A DNA stretch of 64,000 nt from Neoscytalidium dimidiatum (GCA_037367355.1 CM074704.1:1364001-1428000), one strand, 5' to 3'; positions 1 to 9,624 are shown, counted from the first letter of the stretch. Translations and numbers: made by a program. Notes: generated by a model from the letters alone, not told the origin.

Positions 1-165
1 GATCATATTCATAATCACCACCTACGATATATCTGCGAACCATTCCCTTGCCCACATCCGCTATGTCAAGAAGAGATCAAGGGTGTTGATGGGGCATTCC
101 AGCATTTCACGGAGTCGCACGGTATCTTGTTCGGAGTTCAGCAGGAGGAGGACCCTCAGATGTAG
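1..165 (+). CDS. C2H2 zinc-finger protein, C-terminal end (partial)
   Basis: The gene is cut by the left edge. Frame 1 is open from the first base to a TAG at 163-165 and gives 54 residues. They contain a C-x4-C pair (CPHPLC) followed about 20 residues later by an H-x4-H pair (HFTESH), the layout of a C2H2 zinc finger of the loose kind seen in fungal multi-finger proteins. The tail is short and acidic (QQEEDPQM). No more can be said about function because most of the protein lies outside the window. The frame and stop are clear; the family call rests on a single finger. Confidence 0.5.
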   Translation, partial: DHIHNHHLRYICEPFPCPHPLCQEEIKGVDGAFQHFTESHGILFGVQQEEDPQM

Positions 166-1001
166 TTTAATGGCCAGGAGCAACGCATTACATAAATATT
201 GATTTAATTTCCATTTTGACCATACATCTTAAAAACTATCACGGGTCCGCCAGATATAAGTAAACAGAAGCTTCAGTTCCGGTACACGTAGCCGGCCGCC
301 AAGCCGAGTTGACTGGCTTGATATTGCGCTTTCTGCGGGCGTGATCGGCAAAGCTAGCAGCCGATACCCACGTAGATCCAATGAGAGCAATAATTAAAAC
401 TCATGTATACCAGTGTTGTCCATGCATCACTGCTCCGGCAGTAACTTTACTCGTGCCCCTTGTGATATCAGAGCGGAAATCTCTTACTCAAGCAAGACAC
501 ATGTCTCCAGTGAACACAGAACTTGCCATCATAATAAGATTTTCGCAAAAATACGGTATCAACCGCCTGCTGCACACGGTCATATGCAATCAGTAGGGGC
601 CACTGGAGTGGGGAGGTTCCACTGGAACACGTCTCAACTCGCCACAAGCTTGCACCCTTCGTTAGCGCTGCGAGATAGCACAGAACGATCTCTTAGCACG
701 CCGTGCATTTGGGGAAAACAGGGTAGTTGTTGGTCTATGACTGGTCCGAGATGTTCGGCGTCGGTGGTTGGGGTGAGGTTGACAAGGCCAGAACTTCCTA
801 TTCATGAAGTCGGAGGCCACCATTCGCTAATTGATGTGGCACGGCCAAGTCAACCAGCGCTTTGTACTATGTTTCGAGGTGGCAGCACGTGCAATTGGTG
901 CACGAGCCAGGAGAGGGGAATACATAAGGCTTGAGTTGCCCTGCTCTTGCCTACCAACCTCTTCACCCGCATTCACCAAGATAGTCTTTTCCCCCGATAC
1001 C
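166..1001. other. Intergenic, no gene seen
   Basis: About 840 bp between the partial C2H2 gene and the chromodomain gene. Small open frames on both strands lack recognisable motifs or splice structure. I see no RNA gene or repeat here; the right part is presumably the promoter of the next gene. Confidence 0.5.
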
Positions 1002-1990
1002 ATGTCTACGCAACTCACTTCAGCAATGAGTTCTTTGGCTCCAACGACCGGACCCTACAGAACCTCCCAGGAGTTTGTTGGTAGGGAAGTCCTCGAAGAT
1101 GAGAATACCACGTATTCTTCTCTTGGAGCAATCATCCGCGCGCACAGGGAGCATTTCCAGCCTGCTATTAAATTAGAGGCTCTCGAAAATTCTTATGTTG
1201 AAGCGACCGGTAAGTCCTTAACCTTCTCATCATAAACATCTTATCCTAAAGTGGAAAATGAGCAGAATCCCCTGGCCGAGATATAAGCGAGAATTTTAAT
1301 ACACCGGCTGTCTCAATTGAGCCTCAAGAACGTTCTTTGAACATCAAACTAGAGGAGGAAGGACTCACCGCTAATTTGTACTCCGCCCCGGAATTCATGC
1401 TCCCCCCCATAATTCAAAATGGCTCGGCTCTTTGCTACCAGAAATACGAACCCGAAGAGGGTATCACACCCATGTCCAGCATTGTAGGCAGTGGTCTAGA
1501 AGGGACCACCTCTACCGACAGCGAAACCTCCCGAGAGACTCCCGTCGCTTGGCTTAGACCCTGCTCGCCGGAACATCAGGGCACGCCTCAAGCATCAGCT
1601 CATGTGGAAGCCGATACTTCGACACCGGCTACTGGAACCCATGAGCCGTACCTACGTCAGCCATTCAGTCCTCGGAGGCGGGCCCGCCAGTTTCGCCGCA
1701 GCGAGCCTTATACTTCTCCCTGTCACGGTAGGAAAGATAAAGGCAATGGGACAAGGCTAGCCGCAGACCTCGTTACTCAAGATTTATCGCCGCCGGCTGT
1801 TCCAGAGAAAAACGAGTACTATGTCGACTGTTTGCTGCAACGGCGGGCCCGAAGGCGTCAAGGAGGGAAGAGGAAGGTAATCAGCTATCTTGTGAAGTGG
1901 AATGGATACGGCCCTGAGCACAATAGCTGGGTGCTGAAGAGGAACATTGATACTGAACTTGTGCGGGTGTTCGACCTGCATCAATCATAG
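1002..1990 (+). CDS. Chromodomain protein, 310 aa
   Basis: Two exons, 1002-1209 and 1266-1990, with a 56-bp GTAAGT...CAG intron; the splice keeps the frame and gives 310 residues. The last ~60 residues form a chromodomain: an EYYVDCLL start, then YLVKWNGYGPEHNSW with the aromatic residues (Y, W, W) that in the family cage methyl-lysine, then a short helix to the C-terminus. The first ~250 residues are low-complexity, rich in Pro, Ser, Thr and Glu, with no other domain seen. Chromodomains at a C-terminus are known both from heterochromatin readers and from integrases of LTR retrotransposons (chromoviruses). Here no integrase or reverse transcriptase frame precedes it, so a free-standing histone-mark reader or a domesticated element piece are both possible. 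Its place beside repeats fits either. The domain call is firm, the role is inferred. Confidence 0.75.
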
Positions 1991-2167
1991 GCCCAGGAAA
2001 GGAAAGAGCACCGAAAAGTAGCGTGTAGAGTTGATTGGGGGGTGGGGGGTTCAGGAAAAATTTGGAAAATACGAAATATGAATTCTATTTCTATAACAAG
2101 CTCTCGACTTGTTTGGGTATTTAAGGGTCGCCATTTCCCGCCTGTTCTCCTACTGCACATTCCTACC

Positions 2168-2488
2168 ATGCATTCTTCAATGAACAAAGCTCTTTTTAGA
2201 TACAAACTACGCAATCTCGTTATCAAATTGACACCTTTCTACCGAATTCCGGTTGGAGAGCCTCATCCTTATTTTCCGAAAACTGTCCTCCATTTCTTCT
2301 TGTTAAACGAAGAGCAGATAGATGAGCTTGCAGCCTACTACTCCCAATCCATTCCGGACGACTTCACCAAGATGTATCCAACTACAATGAATTGGGATCA
2401 GGCTACCTTTGCCACAATGAGATGCGAAGAAAGGGTTTCAGCTAAGCGAAGAGAGTTGGGGAGATTTATTGGTTTATCTGGCTACTAA
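2168..2488 (+). CDS. Small conserved-looking hypothetical protein, 106 aa
   Basis: I chose the ATG at 2168 inside a longer open frame because residues before it look like untranslated sequence. The product is 106 residues and contains the stretches NEEQIDELAAYYSQS, MNWDQATFATM and RELGRFIGL, which read like a real soluble alpha-helical protein and resemble, from memory, small uncharacterised fungal proteins of accessory regions. There is no signal peptide and no membrane segment. Function unknown. It is co-oriented with the chromodomain gene 180 bp upstream. A homology search would decide whether this is a conserved family. Confidence 0.5.
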   Translation: MHSSMNKALFRYKLRNLVIKLTPFYRIPVGEPHPYFPKTVLHFFLLNEEQIDELAAYYSQSIPDDFTKMYPTTMNWDQATFATMRCEERVSAKRRELGRFIGLSGY

Positions 2489-2577
2489 GCCATACATACC
2501 ACCATGTCTATAGATGAAAAACCCTAGGTGGAGCACGAATCAATTTTCCTTAAGAAGGTGGTGTAGTCCTCTTGTAG

Positions 2578-2991
2578 CTATTCTCCTCCACCCGTACGCT
2601 GCGAAGTCAGTGTTGAGATAATAAATCGGACGGGGAGCTCACCTCTGATGCGTCCATGTAAATCCTCCATGATGCGTCGCGTGAGCTGTGAGGCTATACC
2701 TTTCATGTAGCCTTTACCGAGCTGCAAGAGCAACTCCGATCGTTCAAGTCTCTTGAATTCATCAATCGGAGAGCGCACACAGCCCTCATCATGATTAATG
2801 GCGAGTTCCAACTGGTTATATGGCGGTTGACCATTCCCCTTGCGCTGCTTTCGTTCGATGGAACGACTGCCTGAGAGATCTTCCTTTAGGCTCTCGATCT
2901 GATCGATGACCTCTCTGTGCCTTTTCTCTTCCAAGAGGAGTATGTCATCCAGACGGAGTTTCAAAGTTTCTGGCCAATGAGCTTCAATCAT
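2578..2991 (-). CDS. Hypothetical charged helical protein, 137 aa
   Basis: Open frame from ATG at 2991 to the stop at 2578. The product is charged, with long heptad-like helices (LRLDDILLLEEKRHREVIDQI near the N-terminus, and an ELLLQLGKGYM helix later), suggesting a coiled coil. No known domain. Near the 3' end a GTGAGC donor (minus strand, at 2642) and a GCAG acceptor (at about 2599) could form a 44-bp intron, so the last ~20 residues may differ. The tail as read (TSQRTGGGE) looks less protein-like than the rest, which favours that intron. No neighbour gives a clue to function. Confidence 0.4.
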   Translation of the reverse strand: MIEAHWPETLKLRLDDILLLEEKRHREVIDQIESLKEDLSGSRSIERKQRKGNGQPPYNQLELAINHDEGCVRSPIDEFKRLERSELLLQLGKGYMKGIASQLTRRIMEDLHGRIRGELPVRFIISTLTSQRTGGGE

Positions 2992-3286
2992 TGAATCGAC
3001 CTGTGAACATACCTGGGGATAGTATATCGTGAAAGTCGCAAGATCGTGACCGTTTTCTCGACATTTTAGCCTTGAATAGCTCGAGGGAGCAAGGAGGCTC
3101 GGGACTGTAGATAAGCCCAGAGATTTTTAAATTCTATTTTCGTTCGTCCGGTTCGTGACGTATTCCTCTAGTCGCGCGCCTTACACGTTACCTGGCAATT
3201 ATTTCGCTAAATGATCGTGCATCTTTGCTTCCTCATGTATTGGCCCATGGGAAGCGATGTAGTGTAAGCGCTGGCATTTGTTAATA

Positions 3287-3322
3287 ATGTTGGAAGAAAT
3301 GTTGGAAGAAATGTTGGAAGAA
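3287..3322. repeat. 12-bp tandem repeat, three copies
   Basis: ATGTTGGAAGAA is repeated three times without a mismatch, followed by a broken fourth copy (ATGTTAG). It lies in non-coding sequence. Confidence 0.85.
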
Positions 3323-3353
3323 ATGTTAGTCATTGGGCGCTTAGTTCACCTCT

Positions 3354-3720
3354 CCCGCACGGGAGAAAATCCCCTGCATTACGTCAATTGCACCGATTTT
3401 GACTTACCGCACGGATTGAAATTCCCTGTTCGATAATGTGCCGTATGGGCGGCTATCCCGCATGGACCAATTGTCCGTACACCCCTCAGTCCCGCACTGG
3501 CTGCAGGCCCATACGGACCAATTGTCCATACACGCCAATGTCCCGCGCGGGAGTGAGTCCCGCGAACGCTCACAAAATGCCCGAATTGATGGTCCCACAC
3601 AACCCACAGAGCCCTACGCGCCCGAAAAGTGGAGGGGAATTAGTCCCGTACGGGATTATTCATGGAGTTTCACGTGCAATCTGAAGCCCATGCGGGATAT
3701 AGTGCCGCGCGGAACTGAAT
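3354..3720. repeat. Cluster of CCCGYRCGGG palindromic words
   Basis: A gene-free stretch with many copies of a 10-bp palindrome-like word: CCCGCACGGG at 3354, CCCGCGCGGG at 3542 and CCCGTACGGG at 3645, plus degenerate copies around 3458, 3491, 3690 and 3704. Inside it a ~51-bp unit beginning GGACCAATTGTCC is tandemly doubled (3464 and 3515). The related word CCCGTGCGGG recurs three times at 16.46-16.58 kb. Nothing here looks coding, although GC-rich frames stay open by chance. Confidence 0.7.
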
Positions 3721-3828
3721 CCCCTGCGTATCCTTAATGCGTGGAAATAGTTATAAATCCCTTGATTTCCGTTGCTACTGCATTGACGATGTCACCTCCA
3801 CGCTTTATGTTGTTTTTAAGTCCCAGAA

Positions 3829-4844
3829 ATGGCGCGGCCTCGTTTCTTCCAGTCTCGAAGCTCCAACCTTCTACGAGTCTACAAACTTAGCCTTCTAGCA
3901 TGCACTGCTATTTTACTTACCTGGTTCTTTTGGTCCTGCCAGGATGTGTACTATTTCACACATTATGACAAGAGCTGTAAGTAGAAAAGCATGTTCGACC
4001 GGCACAGTGCTGACCTTAATCAGTCCCAAAGAAGATCTGGCAGATCTTACACTATTCCCCTGACGAGAGGCCTGGGTTTGTCGATGATTATCAGGCCCAA
4101 TGGAAGAGTGTTAATCCGCGATATGAACATGAGTGCTTGACAGAAGGGACCGAAGACTCCTTTGTCAGGGACAAATTCCGCTATGATAGCGGGATACGTC
4201 AGACCTACGACCTAATCAAATCCGATCCAATTCTCCGAGCGGATTTCCTTAGATATCTCATCCTCCTTGCAGAGGGGTGCGTTTATACTGATGTTGACAC
4301 ACGGCCAATTCGCCCCGTAGATGACTGGATACCTTCCCAATATCGCAATCGAACAAACATAGTTCTTGGCATTGAGATCGACAAGGGCCAAGGACCTTTG
4401 TGGAGCGGAATGCCCTGGAGCATACAAATCTCCCAGTTTACGATTATGGCGAAACGGAATCACCCTTTCATCCGCCGGGTGGTGCATGATGTTCAAAATG
4501 GAGTGGAGACATTCCTGCGGCAACAGGGTAGAGACACGCTACCTCAGCTCTTTTTCGACGATGTCATTGGTCTCACGGGCCCGCGGGTTTTCACCACGGC
4601 TGTTTTTGAGTATCTTTCTGAATGCATCGGGTTGAGGATAACTGGCGACGAGATATCAGGACTGAGACAGCCAGTACTCCTTGCCGACGCACTCATCGTC
4701 CCTGTGAACGGATTTGCCAGTGGGCAGCAACATTCACATTCGGGAACGGCTGATGATGAGACAGCGTTGGTTTCGCACGCCTGGATGTCGAGTTGGGTTC
4801 CGACGCACCCCCATCACCATTCCGCGGACTCTTATATTAGTTGA
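3829..4844 (+). CDS. Och1-like alpha-1,6-mannosyltransferase (GT32), 322 aa
   Basis: Two exons, 3829-3976 and 4024-4844 (47-bp GTAAGT...CAG intron), giving 322 residues. The protein is a type II membrane protein in layout: a basic N-terminus, one hydrophobic segment at residues ~21-38, then a lumenal catalytic domain. It begins FPKKIWQI, the start typical of GT32, and carries the DxD motif in YTDVDTRPIRP that binds the nucleotide sugar and metal ion. An NHPF stretch and a GLTGPRVFT stretch further on also fit the family. Och1 starts the outer mannose chain on N-glycans in the Golgi; filamentous fungi have several paralogues of less certain substrate. The C-terminus (His-rich, HPHHHSADSYIS) is shorter than in Och1 proper. 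Family call firm, exact acceptor unknown. A second copy-type gene in a repeat-rich region is consistent with an accessory paralogue. Confidence 0.85.
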
Positions 4845-4938
4845 GGAGGCGCTCTTGTAGTCGTACTGAGCATTTAGAAAGAAAGTGTATTCTAGATTGA
4901 CTACCTAAGCTTTAAGCTATCTACCGCATGATATTGAG

Positions 4939-5394
4939 CTATACTAAGATGGTGATAATGAGGAGCGCGCTTAGCAAAAGAGATTGCGGTGCAGCCTGTG
5001 CTGCTATGTTCGAAAACATTGGCGTGGGAAATATTGGGGTTGGTGTTGGAGTCCCAGGAGTGGCTAAACCTGAAGGAGTTGAGATCCCAATGATTTTTTG
5101 TGTAGAGGCTGATGGAACCGGAGTGACGATGGACGGAAGTTTTGCAGAAGAGATAGACAAGCTCGGAGTCTTGAAGTGGCCGGAAGAGGGGCTGGTAATG
5201 GTGTGTCTGGTGGTATTCAATGGCGTTGGCGCATGACAGATACTAGCCGGCATACTCGACAACGGTGAGGGTGGTGAGGTGGCTATAGAAGCGTTCCAGT
5301 TGCGCTGGCCGATCCACCCGCTCACTGGAACAACTTTTCCCAATGAGTAGACTGGGACGGATAAAAAGAGGGTCAAGAGGCTAGAGAGCAACAT
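4939..5394 (-). CDS. Secreted Ser/Thr/Pro-rich protein, probable GPI anchor, 151 aa
   Basis: Single open frame. Residues 1-18 are a hydrophobic signal peptide (MLLSSLLTLFLSVPVYSLG). The middle is rich in Pro, Ser and Thr, suggesting heavy O-mannosylation. The C-terminus is a hydrophobic tail (SLLLSALLIITILV) preceded by small residues (NIAAQAAPQ), the layout of a GPI attachment signal. One N-x-S site is present near residue 34. These features point to a small wall or plasma-membrane surface protein. No family recognised. Convergent with the GT32 gene, whose stop is 95 bp away. Confidence 0.65.
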   Translation of the reverse strand: MLLSSLLTLFLSVPVYSLGKVVPVSGWIGQRNWNASIATSPPSPLSSMPASICHAPTPLNTTRHTITSPSSGHFKTPSLSISSAKLPSIVTPVPSASTQKIIGISTPSGLATPGTPTPTPIFPTPMFSNIAAQAAPQSLLLSALLIITILV

Positions 5395-5557
5395 TGCGGT
5401 TCTGCAGGTATCAGTTGAATTGCCGGTGATAGGTATATATAAACTGAGCGAGGCGCCGCCGAGGAAAACCCGCAGCGTTTCATGAATACCAGATCCGTGA
5501 AAACTGTTCGGTTATTCCGATAAAAGGAGATCCCTTTCCGCGATAAATGAGCCTAGG

Positions 5558-5565
5558 TATATAAA
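5558..5565 (+). promoter_or_regulatory. TATA-like box upstream of the 626-aa orphan
   Basis: TATATAAA about 136 bp before the ATG at 5701. It is a good match to a TATA element and is well placed for the plus-strand gene, though no transcription start is known. Confidence 0.4.
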
Positions 5566-5700
5566 GAGGCTTCAAATCGCCCAGTAAAACTCAGAAACCC
5601 ATCAGCATTCCAGTACTCAGTTGAGCAGGATCTCAACGACACAATATATCTATCAATCAGAGAACCACACGACCGAAAAGCCTATACTATCTTCACCGCA

Positions 5701-7581
5701 ATGTCAGTTCAAGGACAGCAACCCAGCTCATCGAGCGAACATCAGGAGATGTTTAGCGACAATGATAAAGCCCCGCAAAACTCTAAAGGGAAACATAGGG
5801 CGCGTAGGCATCAGAAAGAGCGGCAAGATAAGCTCAGAAAAGCAAGCCCCTACACTCACGCTAATGATAATGAGGACACCGATATGCTTGAAAATGGGTT
5901 CGCGTCAAATGCTTCTGAAGGAGACGATGATGGTAGTGGTAGAGAGTCTGAAGACGATGACCTCGAAGAAGACGAACGGAGCCGAAAGGAACTTCTCGCA
6001 CAAGGCAGCAAGGCAGCGCTGAAAAACCTCGATGAGGTTACACTAGCTCCCCCCGAGATTCTCGCCATCTACGAACAATGTTATCGGGTAACCCGAAGCT
6101 GGTGGGAGCAAAACCTGACTGAGGGGCACAAGAAGGGCATGGAGAACTTCAACAGCCAGATCAGAAGGATTACTGCAAAGAAGTACCCCGAAGTTCCGGA
6201 AACGGCGTACGAGTATCCATGGAGGGAGCTACAAGGACATATACATGCATTCAAGAAGCTTTGGCAGCAGTTTCTTGATGAAAAAGACGAGTCCAAGAAG
6301 GAAAGGCTGTTCGATGAAATAGACCAGAACTGCGGCCTTTATGCACTTAAGATGGAAAAAAGAGGGATTCCTTACAAAATTATTGTAACAAAAGAAGTTG
6401 TTGAAGCATTGGCAAAGAACTACGGGACTGGAAAGGGTGAGAAGTCACGGAAGGCCTTTACAAAAGCCACTCCTAACCAGTTGGCTGTACTTCGACCCGC
6501 CGAGGAAATCATACCAAAGCTCATCGCCCATGCAAAGTCCGGAGATGCCAAAAAGTTGGAAAAAGATGTACTCAAGATCGAATCCCTCAATAAAGCCCTC
6601 TCAAAGACGAATAGCGGGAGTGGTTTAAGACAGGATGACCACTTACTTCCACTTGAGGATTTCCGATCAATTCATAAAGTAGTAATCTCAGAGGAAGATG
6701 ACGAAGATGATAAATCAGCGGCGATTATCAAGCTTCTAGGGAAAATAAGTGCCAAGTTGTTGATTGGCGGCCTTCCTGTGCAGTGGATGGCCGGTACTCA
6801 GTCAAAGATGGCTGAGAGGGGACAGCAGGCATATACCAGTCAGCTGCTTCGGTATTACCCAGACGATAAGAACAGTCGTGGTGACTACGGATCTATAACA
6901 GGCTATAATTCCGATATCAGTGCGCCAAGAAGGGTTAAAGAGAACAATACTAGCCTCAGGTCCAGGGGCAAATGGCCGGACACAGTAACACCGAAGTCGA
7001 AGTTCTCCGCCTTCTTTGGCCCCGAGCTCATGGAAGCTGGTATTACCCCCTACGGAAAGATTGTCCATATCCGAAAGGCCGGCCGGGGTTTATATAGAGC
7101 CTGCGTCAACGCTGGAACTAACGAGCTACCTTATTATTTTATGAGGCCTAGCTCGGACTTTCCGAAGGGTGTCTTGGAGAAGCTTTATCCGAAATTTGGG
7201 TACTTAAACGAGCTTCCACCGGAGACAACTTCGTGGGATATCATGTACGCCACCTGCGTTATGACTGGAGAAGCCCCTGCAAGTGGGAAACGCGCCGCTC
7301 CTCAATGGTTGACAGTCCGAACGTTACAGGAACCGGACGTGGACTATATAACAACAATGTCTGGCCTTGGTTCAATTAGAGGCCAGTCTCAAGCTAGGAA
7401 GTTAAGAGATGGAGCTCTTCGTTATATGGAAGAGATCAAGGAGACGCTGGCGTATTATAAACGAGAGAACCTGCACCCCGGAACGGAGCAGACACTTTCG
7501 GAGTCGGACAGATCCGAGGTGCCATGGCTGTTCTTAGATGCTCCTGATCCATGGGCAATAAATCAACAGCATGTGGTTTGA
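5701..7581 (+). CDS. Orphan protein, 626 aa, with in-frame stop before a coding-like tail
   Basis: A long intron-free frame from ATG at 5701. The first ~110 residues are charged and disordered with basic clusters (KGKHRARRHQKERQDK) followed by an acidic stretch (SEGDDDGSGRESEDDDLEEDE), as in nuclear proteins. Residues ~120-330 look helical with several Trp (SWWEQN, WRELQ, LWQQFL). Residues ~370-560 contain GGLPVQWMAGT, SAFFGPELMEAGITPYGKI and YYFMRPSSDFPKGV. I recognise no domain. The TGA at 7579-7581 is followed in the same frame by 65 sense codons to a TAA at 7777-7779; that tail is acidic then helical (ISERELLQALRRLK) and looks coding. Either an intron whose length is a multiple of three removes the TGA (weak donors at 7452 or 7503 with the acceptor at 7601 would do), or the stop is read through, or this is a recent nonsense mutation. 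The frame is surely genuine; the function is unknown. Confidence 0.6.
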   Translation: MSVQGQQPSSSSEHQEMFSDNDKAPQNSKGKHRARRHQKERQDKLRKASPYTHANDNEDTDMLENGFASNASEGDDDGSGRESEDDDLEEDERSRKELLAQGSKAALKNLDEVTLAPPEILAIYEQCYRVTRSWWEQNLTEGHKKGMENFNSQIRRITAKKYPEVPETAYEYPWRELQGHIHAFKKLWQQFLDEKDESKKERLFDEIDQNCGLYALKMEKRGIPYKIIVTKEVVEALAKNYGTGKGEKSRKAFTKATPNQLAVLRPAEEIIPKLIAHAKSGDAKKLEKDVLKIESLNKALSKTNSGSGLRQDDHLLPLEDFRSIHKVVISEEDDEDDKSAAIIKLLGKISAKLLIGGLPVQWMAGTQSKMAERGQQAYTSQLLRYYPDDKNSRGDYGSITGYNSDISAPRRVKENNTSLRSRGKWPDTVTPKSKFSAFFGPELMEAGITPYGKIVHIRKAGRGLYRACVNAGTNELPYYFMRPSSDFPKGVLEKLYPKFGYLNELPPETTSWDIMYATCVMTGEAPASGKRAAPQWLTVRTLQEPDVDYITTMSGLGSIRGQSQARKLRDGALRYMEEIKETLAYYKRENLHPGTEQTLSESDRSEVPWLFLDAPDPWAINQQHVV

Positions 7582-7779
7582 AGCCCACCAACCCTCCGCA
7601 GGCGGCATCCGGAACTTCTGGTGAATAAAGAAGAGGATCAGGAGACAGAGGAAGGGGATGACTATGTAGAACGCCCGGCACGTAGAAAGATAGCCGCAAC
7701 TAACGCCGTAAAGCAAATTGTAGATGCGGCGAATATTTCAGAGAGGGAACTTCTTCAAGCGCTCAGGCGTCTGAAATAA
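7582..7779 (+). other. In-frame 65-codon continuation after the TGA
   Basis: This stretch keeps the frame of the 626-residue orphan and ends in TAA. Its translation has RPARRKIAATNAV and an LLQALRRLK end, and its composition matches the main frame. It is listed separately because the sequence alone does not say whether it is translated. Confidence 0.5.
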
Positions 7780-8077
7780 GTAGCTCTCTACTACTATCCT
7801 GAGCTGTGAGGACTCCTCAACTAATACGTAGAGATTTCATAGAATACGAAAGAATAGAGATGTACTAAGGCTTGATTATATCGTGGATGAGCATCGTAGT
7901 AGTCTAAGCGGTTTTAGAGACCACAAAGAGGCATCGGAGAGCTCAGCTACCACCCATGAGACGAGAGCAAGATCTATGCTTGTAGGAAAGTTTTTTTTTT
8001 TTTTGGACCCTACGCTGAAGGAGAGCGTTTTAGTTAAAAGTATAGAGGAAAGGAACCCTTCTTCAGTGAAGTCATAC

Positions 8078-8268
8078 TGTTGGAAAGTGTCTTTGGACAA
8101 CCCCGTACAATTGATGATAGAATGAATTGGCATTTATTGGCATGCCTCGGAAGAGGGAGGCCCCAAGGGCTCCTCTTATACCCGTGCCTTCAGACTAGTT
8201 ATACGCTATTGTGTAACTAAGCTTGTTGTTGTTGCACAGAAGAGAGTGAAAACACGTGATATCCAACA
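8078..8268. mobile_element. Probable solo LTR, 191 bp
   Basis: The segment starts TGTTGGA and ends TCCAACA, a perfect 7-bp inverted pair with the TG...CA ends of an LTR, and its length suits Ty1/Copia-type LTRs of fungi. A TATA-like CTCTTATACC lies in the middle. I do not see a matching target-site duplication (left flank ...CATAC, right flank GATGC...) or a second copy in the window, so this is either an old solo LTR or one end of a decayed element. Confidence 0.5.
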
Positions 8269-8850
8269 GATGCTTGGTGGACACGTGTACTTTTGAAGGG
8301 CCGCGTAATACAAAAGATTAGGGGATGCTCGAGTAGAGATGTACAGGGGTGCTAAGACAGAAACGTGGTGTTGATCAAAAAACAAAGAAAGCACGTAGTC
8401 TGGGCAGTGGTGGTTGACAAAAAGTCTTCGCAGACCCCTGAAGCTGCCCCGCATAAAGCTCAACTTACTACTAACACGTATTTGGCTAGCTAGGTAGCCC
8501 CTGTCCTGAACGGAGCGGAACAGGCTCAATTGACTCGGCTTCTAAAATTCCTCTTTGACTGTCCTCATCTCCTTGGGAGGCGGCTCTGCTGGCATGAATA
8601 GTAACGGTGACTGGTCGGTCTTCCTGTTGAGTTTTGGGGTAACTCATCCTGGTGCGCAGCATATCCTTGCGTGCATAGGGAGAGGTATCAAAATGGAGGA
8701 ATCTCTCTCGTTCTGTGAATGAAGCTATCTACTGTAGAATATATACACGAGTTCTCGGAGAATCGGAAATGAAGGTGGGGCTGCTCATAAAAGCGAAATA
8801 TTAAAGATTCCGAATTGGGACGACAATGAAGAAGTAGCGCGTCAGTATCC
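8269..8850 (-). other. Gene-free stretch holding a possible last exon of the rhodopsin-domain fragment
   Basis: On the minus strand from about 8690 down to 8488 there is an open stretch reading FDTSPYARKDMLRTRMSY, then TVTIHASRAASQGDEDSQ, ending in TAG. It resembles the variable cytoplasmic tail that follows the seven-helix domain in fungal rhodopsin-domain proteins, but I could not find a splice junction that joins it cleanly to the exon ending at 8851. The remainder shows nothing. Confidence 0.3.
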
Positions 8851-9624
8851 TTACACTTCCTTTATGTCTATAAGGACTCGCGAGACAAAGTTGGCCTTGC
8901 TCGACTTCGTGGCGGAATTAAAGGGTGTTAGTGCGGTGCTTCCGTTCACGTCATTTCCTCCTCTGCATAGCAAAACCTCATCTACATCGTTCAGTGGCAA
9001 GGTTGCAGGTGTTGCCTGAGAGGAAGCCTTTGCCCGCCGAGCTGTCAAGTTTCCTGACTCGTGAATGGTGTTCCCAAGCAGCTTTGGGAAATGGCGCCGG
9101 AGGAAGGGTTTAGCATGAGGTAGGTTTGCGCATATTAAACCAACGTTTAACTCGACCGTGCTATATGTACGTTAGGAGCATCCGTAATGGTTAAGGAGCT
9201 AATTACGAAACATGCGACTTACGTCCATGTTGCAGTTGTAGACGATTTCCATGATATGTCTGTCGCATTAACTAACTTCAGTTGATAATGTAACCTTATA
9301 AAGCTACTAGCACAGACACTGTTGCATAAAATGTCAGTCTTTGGTCTATACGTGCACGGGGGAAGGTGTACAATATTCCAGACATAAAAACAGAAATCAA
9401 TCCTATCTTTTGTCTTTTTGGGATGGATAGGTGCCATAGCATAAAGGTAGGCAGCAAGATCATAAGGATGTCTGTAATTGATTTGACCGCTGCGTTGGAC
9501 ACCCAGAATTTGCTACGGTCAGCGCATGATCCGTAGGTAATGGTGCGATCGCAATACTTCTCAATTGGTCGACAAGCGAACAAAAATGCGAAAGATCCTA
9601 GAAAGCCGTATAGAGTTATAATCG
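8851..9624 (-). pseudogene. Fungal rhodopsin-domain integral membrane protein, 5'-truncated fragment
   Basis: Three exons join well on the minus strand: 9624-9372, 9318-9223 and 9160-8851, with GTACAC...CAG and GTAAGT...TAG introns. The translation is the C-terminal half of the fungal family of seven-helix Pth11/SAT-like membrane proteins: the FACRPIEKYC and YGSCADRSKFW Cys motifs, ITDILMILLP helix, a FIRLHYQLKLVNATDISW segment, then VELNVGLICANLP and FPKLLG. The N-terminal helices are missing: upstream of 9624 the frame is closed by stops, and within ~150 bp another unrelated broken gene begins on the other strand. Pth11-like proteins are plasma-membrane receptors or membrane proteins of fungal accessory gene clusters. 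The family match is strong. I class it as a truncated relic, though an undetected 5' exon cannot be excluded. Confidence 0.7.

Noticed and set aside
3287..3322. Possible start of a CRISPR-like array
   Set aside because: The 12-bp units are contiguous with no spacers; it is a simple tandem repeat in a eukaryotic genome.
7883..8125. 80-residue frame before the LTR
   Set aside because: Contains a homopolymer-encoded Phe run and no protein-like pattern; overlaps the LTR start.
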